From Aquatica leii (taxonomy: Eukaryota > Arthropoda > Insecta > Coleoptera > Lampyridae): a stretch of 64,000 nucleotides of DNA. The notes under the pieces were generated by a model. That model did not search any database. It saw only the letters and a list, made by a program, of their open reading frames with translations, and was not told where the DNA came from. The stretch is from positions 82,526,520-82,590,519 of the forward strand of contig CM069432.1 in assembly GCA_035610365.1 (NCBI GenBank), given 5' to 3'. Both the position numbers and the translations under genes were made by a program. Position 1 is the first letter of the stretch, and every line of letters begins with the position of its first letter. Positions 56,234 through 64,000 of the stretch are shown one piece after another.

Positions 56234-56500
56234 GCTTCTAGAAGGCTCTTGCATTTGCAAATAATTTCTCGAACGTTTCAATAATTTAAAAAATTATTTC
56301 ATATATTAATTTTTCCTTACTTACATCTTATAATCTTATAAAAATGAATTAAATTTTGGTAAAAAAGGAAATATAGTACATCATGATTTTTTGATTGAAG
56401 AAATAATAAATTCATAATTTTTGAATTTGAAGGCTACGTTTCTGTACAACCGTGGAACCAGGATAAACCAATTTTAGGTCCGTGAAGTTAGCAGTGCATA

Positions 56501-57117
56501 AACGGCACAAATGTCGGGACCTAGTGCAACGGTTAGTGCCTCGTTTGTGCTGGTTTGTGCCGTTATCAGTTTTTTAGCAAAACCTCAATTGACGCAGTTA
56601 TGGCGATTTTTGAGTGCACTGCTAACTTCACACCTCACTAACGGCACAAATGTCGGGACCTAGTGCAACGGTTAGTGCCTCGTTTGTGCTGGTTTGTGCC
56701 GTTATCAGTTTTTTAGCAAAACCTCAATTGACACAGTTATGGCGATTTTTGAGTGCACTGCTAACTTCACACCTCACTAACGGCACAAATGTCGGGACCT
56801 AGTGCAACGGTTAGTGCCTTGTTTGTGCTGGTTTGTGCCGTTATCAGTTTTTTAGCAAAACTTGAATTGACGCAGTTATGGCGATTTTTGAGTGCACTGC
56901 TAACTTCACACCTCACTAACCGCACAAATGTCGGGACCTAGTGCAACGGTTAGTGCCTCGTTTGTGCTGGTTTGTGCCGTTATCAGTTTTTTAGCAAAAC
57001 CTCAATTGACACAGTTATGGCGATTTTTGAGTGCACTGCTAACTTCACACCTCACTAACGGCACAAATTTCGGGATCTAATGCAACGGTTAGTGTGTCGT
57101 TTATGCTGTTTTGTGCC
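56501..57117 (+). repeat. left arm, 139-bp tandem repeat x4 plus partial
   Basis: AACGGCACAAATGTCGGG starts units at 56501, 56640, 56779, 56918 and (partial) 57057: exactly 139 bp apart each time. Units differ by only a few bases, so the array is young or homogenised. Confidence 0.97.
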
Positions 57118-58579
57118 GTAGTATTTTAAAAAACATCAAGTTTTTAAATAGTTATTGAGCAGTAGTTATGTAACACACAACGATTACAGTTGTACTAAGA
57201 TGAACTAATAAATTCTCATAGGTAAATTTGTATACGATGCATTGTGAAACTCAAATATGTATTTACTATATTAATTAAATAAGAATCAGTTCTACTATGT
57301 GATATAACTAAATCGACGTAATACACAATATTATTTGAATAGAATAGACTGCAAAAAGATCATTTATATACATGTGTCAGTTACCACAAAAAACTACTAA
57401 ACTTTACAATCAACCCAAATTCACCTTCCTTAAATATGTCCAAATCATTTTCCGTTAGGCACACAAGGGATGTAACATCAATTTCTTGTTCTAAAAGAAA
57501 AGCAAATGCACAATAATTTAATTTCATTGCAAAAAACTAAGTCATACATGCCAAAAAATGTACAAGCTTTGCGACATAATTCTAACATATAACGACAGTG
57601 AACAATATTCAAAATCAGAGTCAATACTTACTTGTAAGTTTCTGATAGTTTCCAATCATTCACTAATTGATGTAGTGAGTTATAGATTATATGCTGCAAG
57701 CAACTTGTTATAAAATGATGGATCCATGTCGTATAGTTCCAAACAAAAAACTGTCGGGAGTCCGGTACACGTTAATTTATCTTTGCCACAGCTTTAGCAA
57801 AAAGTTTAGCACATATTGCAAACCTTAACGTAAATTAAATTGCTGATACCTTATTTTAGACCGGCGTGGAACAAATAGTGATAACATAAATGCTTACTTG
57901 AAATGCCTACTTGTGGTTTCGTAATAATTTATTACGTACTTTAATCGCTGATATGATTTCTTATAATAATTAGTTGAATTTGATCAATTTGTAGTCTTAA
58001 TTTTAACAAAAACTTTTTACTTGTATCATTATAATTATGAATGATTTAATAAAAACATGTTTGGATTGCAATAAGAAATTTAATTTAAGTTTTAGAACAT
58101 GTAGGTTTAATTTTATTTGAATGTGAATCAATTTTAGAAAAAAAGCAAATGCTTTAAATATGAAATTCTAATGATTAAATTCAGCATAATATTTCTCTCC
58201 GTGTATTTTTGAAAATATTACTTATACAAAATTTTTCTTCAAACAAAAACTTGTATCTTAATTTAATAATATATTATACAAAAAAACATTTAAGCATGTT
58301 AATATAAATTTTTTTATCTAGAAGTTTTATGTAAACAAGTTGTTTCAAAGTCTAGGAAAAATTGTTAAAAAATATTCACAATTTTTAGTTTAACATTTTT
58401 TTTTTGATAACAAAGGTTTTTATTTTTTTTAGTTCTGCATACATGGTAGTAGGATATTTCAAAAATTAATTTTTATGACAGTTGATATTTATAATTTATT
58501 ATTCTGGTAACAAAAGCATATTGATTTTTAATCGTAATTTGAAATGCAAAAAATGCATTTTATAGAATAGTATATTAAA

Positions 58580-58710
58580 ACACAAGTTACAGAATGAACG
58601 CGCTTCAATCACGAGACCGGGTTTTATACACGAGCCGCGCAGCGGCGAGTTTATGAAGCGGTCGAGTGATTAAAACGTATTCTATGACGTGTGCTTTATA
58701 CTATTTTCTC
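58580..58710. repeat. imperfect palindromic repeat with CGAGCCGCG core, copy 2
   Basis: CGAGCCGCGCAGCGGCGAG (58631-58649) is centred in arms where TTCAATCAC...GACCG faces CGGTCGAGTGATTAA. It resembles 27399-27600. It lies within the Foldback-like centre. Confidence 0.65.
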
Positions 58711-59530
58711 TATTTTGATACAATATTTAAAATTTTCCGTATAATTTTAATTTTAAAACAACATTGGGAAACTTTTATATTTCATTGAATTGGTAACACT
58801 TACATTTTGACATATTGAAATTTGTGTGTTAACCTAAAATCTCATACAAAATTATCTGTTTATACCTTTATAAGTAAATAACTTTGAATTAATAGGACTT
58901 TTTTATTTTATCTTGGCATCAAAATTTGAATTTCAATTGTTAAGGTTCATTAATTTTGATTTCTTTTTCATATAATGTCAACTTACGATGCAGAGATACC
59001 AACTTTAAAAAAACTAACATTACTAAAATTCGTGTAAGAATTTGTTTATACTTACACGGATTTTAGTGTAATAATCGCTAATTCTCATGTCGAAATAGAG
59101 AAAAAGCATTCTGTTTTTTCTAAAAATTTCAATTGTTTGTCTGTACTATTATTTTAGATAAGTTTTTTTGATTAAGCACGTAATTATCTAGAAGAGAAAA
59201 TTTGTCATTTCCCAAAGTAAATCAACATTTTAAGTGGTAGGTATTAAGATTCAATTAAATATTGAAATTGCTGATTTAATCTCTAGGAGAATTTAGCGCA
59301 GTAAATATGTGATTTTTTTAAAAACATAGATACTTTATTTTTCTTAAGTATTGTTGGTGCCGATTGGCCTACCATGTATTTACTCTTAACTGAATTTAAG
59401 TTTGAATTTTTTGTAGGAATTAAAGAAAAAGATATAATAAGAAATGCATTGTATTGTATTTTGTTTGCAAGACCAACTGATTTACGGCGGTTCTATACTG
59501 TCGTAAACAATACAATACAAACACAAACAC

Positions 59531-60197
59531 AAAATCGCCATAACTCTGTCAATTGAGGTTTTGTTAAAAAACTGATAATGGCACAAACCAGCACAAACGA
59601 GGCACTAATCGTTGCACTAGGTCCCGACATATGTGCCGTTAGTGAGGTGTGAAGTTAGCAGTGCACTCAAAAATGGCCATAACTCTGTCAATTAAGGTTT
59701 TGCTAAAAAACTGATAACGGCACAAACCAGCACAAACGAGGCACTAACCGTTGCACTAGGTCCCGACATTTGTGCCGTTAGTGAGGTGTGAAGTTAGCAG
59801 TGCACTCAAAAATCGCCATAACTCTGTCAATTAAGGTTTTGCTAAAAAGCGCATAACGGCACAAACCAGCACAAACGAGGCGCTAATCGTTGCACTAGGT
59901 CCCGACATATGTGCCGTAAGTGAGGTGTGAACTTAGCAGTGCACTCAAAAATGGCCATAACTCTGTCATTTGAGGTTTTGCTAAAAAAACTGATAACGGC
60001 ACAAACCAGCACAAACGAGGCACTAACCGTTGCACTAGGTCCCGACATTTGTGCCGTTAGTAAGGTGTGAAGTTAGCAGTGCACTCAAAAATCCCCATAA
60101 CTCTGCCAATTGAGGTTTTGCTGAAAAACTGATAACGGCACAAACCAGCACAAACGAGGCACTAACCTTTGCACTAGGTCCCGACATTTGTGCCGTT
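59531..60197 (-). repeat. right arm, 139-bp tandem repeat x4 plus partial, inverted
   Basis: The complement of the unit start ends at 59640, 59779, 59918, 60058 and 60197 (139, 139, 140 and 139 bp). The 140-bp step is due to one extra A in a run. The right-arm units share variants (such as CTCTGTCAATT) not seen in the left arm. Confidence 0.97.
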
Positions 60198-60231
60198 TAT
60201 GCACTGCTAACTTCACGGACCTACCAATTTT

Positions 60232-61940
60232 GATTTAAAATAAGTTTTATGTGCAAAACGAAAATATGACAATAAAAAAGCACTGCATCCACTATTATTG
60301 TACACAATGTTATTAATTTATCTAAAATCACAATTGTTGTTTAAAAAAAATAGATTATCATCTCATTGTTTGTCTTGTCGTTTTTCTTAATGTTTCATCG
60401 TTATTATCACCGCCATTTTTAGCTATCACTTTCATCAATTATCACAGTTGTTCAAGTGTTCATTAAATTTTCATATTGTACTTATTATAAATCAGAGTTT
60501 TCACACGCGGATATAAACTGAGATATGTAAGTTGGATCCGACTAATCAACGTAACCATTCATTTTGGCGGTCAATATGTGTTGACGATCCTCTTTGACTA
60601 CCATTTCACCGTTGCAGCATCGATCAGTTACACAGCAAATTACATTGCAAATACGTGTCGGTTCGAAATCCTTTCAAATTTACTAGTGTATACTTGTTTA
60701 TTATGGAACATTTGTAGCAAAGGTTACAATTATCCTAAAAAATTTAAGATTTTCATGATCTTCTATTTTACATACAGTTTAAAATGCAGATTTATTTCTA
60801 TGCAGGGAAAAACAATTATAATTTAGGAAAAAGTACCATAGAAAAAACTGGAAAATTATGGATCGTATGTAAAAAACAAATAATAATTTTTTCTTGGATC
60901 TCTAAAAAAAACCTTTGTTTTTTCAAAAAGTATTTTCAACCAGTCAATATTAAATGATGTAAGTAAAGTAAAAAAAAAATGCACATTTATGTTTTACTAT
61001 ATCTCATAAACTTGTTTCAAATTATCTAAACGTACAATTGACAATTTTCATTCATCATTTTTATCAATTATAAAAGAATACAAACTGAATACATATTAGC
61101 ATTGTCTAAATATATTACAGCATCTATAACATTTATACAATAATATTAGTATTGAAATCAAGAGCAATTTTAAATTTAAATCAAGTATTTTCAAAATTGT
61201 TCATTATTAAAAGATTAGTACGCTGTAAACATTTAAATTTTCTACAATTGATGCAATTTTGTCCAACTTTTCTGGATGTACCTCGCGAACATGTCTTCGT
61301 AAATTATTAAAATAATTGTAACCTCTCACCAAAATGGATAAGTTGATTGGTCGGAGACAACTTACATATCTGTTGAGTTTTCTCCATTTCGACATTGTCA
61401 AAGTTCATTTCAAATCAAATTTATGTAGGCGTTTATATTTTATTCAATTTATGGTTCTATAAACTACATGGCGCCATATTTGAATTTATTGAAAAACGTT
61501 TTTTACTTGACCAATTTTACCGTGGTAAAAAATCTTAACATTACTGATATTGTAAAACTGAGTTTAATGTTGTAATAACTCGTTACGCATTCGATAGTGA
61601 CAATTTTTTTTTCAAGATGTTCAACACTTTCCAATTATTGCTGTATTTTTATATTTGATTTCACTAATACGTAACTTCACGCGACTTTTTTTATTTACTT
61701 ATACTTCTTTCAATTCTTGTGGTTTCTGGTGTTTATTCTACTCTTTTTTAATCTCTTTAGAAATAGCGATAAACGCTTGTAGTTTTCTTGTATGTTATCT
61801 ATTGTTTCTTATATATCTATTATTTTAAAAAGTATACTTTTTGCTCTAATTTTTTGTCAATTCTTTTCATACATCCGTTTTAGTATGTAGGAAATGTGGA
61901 AATTTGTAAATGATCACCTAGTAATTTGTACGTCGGTATG
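60232..61940. other. AT-rich intergenic; one weak coding candidate
   Basis: A minus-strand frame at 61401-61207 contains FNNLRRHVREVHPEK, which resembles the helix and linker of a C2H2 or BED zinc finger, but the paired Cys residues are not in place. Nothing else was seen. Confidence 0.3.
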
Positions 61941-63636
61941 TATACAAGGTATTTCACGTAACCCGTTCGTTAAAAGTTTTTATACTCTCAATCATAATTT
62001 AATTTTGATTTTTTAAAATATTAAGTAAATGGTTATTGGCTTTATAATTAATAGTATATTACACTACGAGGGCCGAAAGTTGAATTTACGGCCCTGCGCG
62101 TCATGATCCCTGAGGCGAAGCCGAGGGCACCATGACGCGCAGGACCGAGATTTCAACTTTTGGCCCGCGTAGTGTATACGATTTTTCTTCATAGCCGGTC
62201 GAAAGTACGTTATTAATTCTACTTTTTTTTAACTTCAAATGTTGATAATCATGTTTTTGGTGGGGGCAGGCATCAAATACATTCGAAGAGTCAAGTCGTC
62301 ATATTTTTTAAAAATAAATTAATTCCATTTTATCAAAAATGTGTTTATTTCCATTAGTTTAACAAATTATATTATTTATTATAAAATAAAACGATTTGTT
62401 GTAGCAACAGAATAAATAGTCCCTAGTTACGAGTATTAATACGCATGAGAAATTCTTTCCTCTCGGCGTTATAGAGGGCGCGCGTGTACTTCTCAAAGGG
62501 AGTAAATGTTCAACTTTCGTCCCTGCTATTAGGGACGAAAGTACGTACTTTCGACCGAGGTATGAAGAAAAATATATTCAAGAGACTATCACTTCCGGTT
62601 ACTGTAAGTGACATCATATTATTTATTTTATATGGAATATGCTATATTTTTTATTAATTTTTTCAATTATACGTGTAATTTTAAACTGATTTTGTTCATA
62701 GCTCATCGCACAAGTCAACGGTTTTTGTCATTAATCGGTCAATAACAATAAATGACCACCAGGCGGCGTAACCGCTGTATTGCATTACGTTAGTGAAGTT
62801 TTTCGGAATTTCACATTATGAAGGTAACAAAAAGATGCTTTCTTAAGCTAAAATAAAATTAAGTATTTCTCGTTAAATAATTTTCGTCTTATCTCCAAAA
62901 ATGAGGTGGTGAAAAGTCTTCAAAGTTATTCCAAAGAAATGTCTAGAACAGATTTCAATGACAGTATTGTAGAAAAGAACATTCCTTAAGAAACTATCTG
63001 AATAAATTGTGGTCATTGCAGCTTAGGATCTCACTACTAGAAGGATTTTTAATTGAAATTTGTACTAATATCAAATAAATCCATATAACTCATTAACGGG
63101 TCAAGATGGGTATACGGAACCATTATATCAATTGATGCAGAATTTTATTGTGTTTTTAATCATCTTAATATGTATAAACCGTTCCATTTAAAAAAATTGA
63201 GTTTTAATTTTGGGATTATGTTTTGAACACTCTGTATGTGTGTTGGCTCTTTACAATAGGTTGTTTAAAAGATGATAATTTGAATGAATAGTGATACAAA
63301 TAACGCAGCTTAAACTTCAGAATTTGACAAGATATGAGTTTTTAAAGTTGATGTTACAAATGTAAAAATTCTCAAAAACATCTAAATATCTCAAATACCG
63401 TTGACTTTTGGGATAATGAGCTATGAACAAAATTAGTTTAAAATTACAAGTAGAATTGAAAAAATTAATAAAAAGTACAGCATTCCATAAAAAATAAAAA
63501 AACTAATGTCAGTTCTGCTATAACCGGAAGTGATAGGTTTTTGAATATATTTTAATTATAAAGGCAATAACCATCTACTTAATATTAAAAAAATCTAAAT
63601 TATTGAACGAACGGGTTACGTGAAAAACCCTGTATA
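61941..63636. mobile_element. TIR element with about 270-bp arms, left arm interrupted
   Basis: The left end reads TATACAAGGTATTTCACGTA and the right end is the complement of TATACAGGGTTTTTCACGTA. Matching continues through CCCGTTCGTT, TTAAGTA(A/G)ATGGTTATTG, CACTTCCGGTTA and TTTTGTTCATAGCTCAT on both sides (right arm about 63365-63636). The left arm resumes after foreign DNA at about 62055-62573. No transposase was seen. The superfamily is undetermined. Confidence 0.72.
62055..62573. repeat. palindromic insertion in the TIR element's left arm
   Basis: Two palindromes lie side by side. The first (about 62060-62176) has ACACTACGAGGGCC facing GGCCCGCGTAGTGT around a CATGATCCCTGAGGCGAAGC centre. 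The second (about 62177-62573) has TTTTTCTTCATA facing TATGAAGAAAAA, with GTCGAAAGTACGT facing ACGTACTTTCGAC. The clean right arm shows no such DNA at this place. Confidence 0.7.
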
Positions 63637-64000
63637 TTTCTTTATTTAAACCATAGTTTACCTAAAAAAAGATTTTATGCTTTAGGTAGTAGATGCATTG
63701 TAAATGTTTAACCAATTACGATATATTAGTTAGGTTCAGATTTTTCTAATATGGAATAAACATTCACCCTCACAAAGTTTTGTATTATCTTTATCTAACT
63801 ACTAAAAGATTCACAACAAAATATAATGTATGTATTCACAATGCAAATTATGATCTAATTTCAATAAAATCTGACATTTATCAGCACTATTTTAATTTAC
63901 ATATAAAAGGGTATTCGGGATGTTTTTCAACGCCTTTAAAAAATAAGCAGTAGAATATCCGTCCATTTTCTCCTTTATCTAAACTATTCAAGATTTTTAA
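63637..64000. other. AT-rich sequence to the window edge, nothing recognised
   Basis: No coding signal, repeat or motif could be supported here. Confidence 0.5.

Larger units (their letters stand above)
56476..60222. mobile_element. Foldback-like (MULE-related) element with repeat-built inverted arms
   Basis: The outer ends AGGTCCGTGAAGTTAGCAG and its exact complement are flanked by perfect 9-bp duplications ACCAATTTT (56467-56475 and 60223-60231). Each arm is about 0.65-0.7 kb and consists of four full 139-bp tandem units plus a partial one, in opposite orientation on the two sides. The 2.4-kb centre (57120-59530) is AT-rich with no transposase, and includes a copy of a palindromic repeat. 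Foldback elements of Drosophila share all three traits: long repeat-built TIRs, 9-bp duplications and noncoding centres. Confidence 0.88.

Noticed and set aside
59842..60048. 68-codon minus-strand frame
   Set aside because: It lies wholly within the 139-bp tandem repeats and is an artefact of them.
61207..61401. Zinc-finger-like minus-strand frame
   Set aside because: The helix and linker residues look right but the paired Cys ligands are absent; kept only as a note in the gap entry.

Overview
This is AT-rich animal nuclear DNA, most likely from an insect. The genes have introns, two protein genes are conserved arthropod housekeeping genes, and the rest is dense with transposon families common in arthropods (BEL/Pao, Ty3/gypsy, Penelope-like, Tc1/mariner, hAT, piggyBac, PIF/Harbinger, Foldback-like). 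The species cannot be fixed from the window. There are no CRISPR arrays, operons or bacterial signals.

Host genes. Two are well supported. (1) A V-ATPase subunit G gene (Vha13 type) lies on the minus strand at 32150-26652. It has three short coding exons and is easy to miss because intron 2 is 5 kb long and full of mobile elements. (2) MCM5, a replicative helicase subunit, lies on the plus strand at 41240-51364. Its eleven exons give 732 codons, with a perfect E2F-type site about 100 bp upstream of the start. Nine of its ten introns fall into two groups: eight are 47-55 bp, and two (3.5 and 4.1 kb) have been swollen by transposon insertions. The two genes are head to head, about 9 kb apart.

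Layout. 1-5.7 kb: AT-rich sequence with a (TA)n tract and a 263-bp tandem repeat. 5.7-7.2 kb: a Penelope-like element whose 5' end is an inverted partial copy of its own 3' end. 10.7-11.8 kb: a decayed Tc1/mariner-related transposase gene. 13.7-25.2 kb: a three-level nest, in which a second Penelope-like element is split by a TIR transposon, which is itself split by a BEL/Pao retrotransposon with intact 227-bp LTRs and a 5-bp target duplication. 25.7-26.4 kb: a hAT MITE. 26.6-32.2 kb: V-ATPase G, whose intron holds a tRNA-derived SINE-like relic broken by a hAT MITE and a PIF/Harbinger element carrying an intact Myb/SANT ORF. 34-39 kb: degenerate repeats, including a strictly phased 24-bp array. 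39.2-40.3 kb: a hAT relic with another hAT MITE inserted in its terminal repeat. 41.1-51.4 kb: MCM5, with piggyBac and Tc1 relics and a long hairpin in its introns. 52.0-56.2 kb: a Ty3/gypsy element lacking integrase and 3' LTR. 56.5-60.2 kb: a Foldback-like element with 139-bp tandem repeats in both inverted arms and a 9-bp target duplication. 61.9-63.6 kb: a TIR element with its left arm interrupted by palindromic DNA.

The mobile elements are mostly dead: stops, frameshifts and lost catalytic residues are noted element by element. The least expected signals are hammerhead-ribozyme-like cores in the Penelope terminal repeats and in the MCM5 intronic hairpin, the Foldback-like element, the phased 24-bp repeat, and the Harbinger element with only a Myb-like gene.
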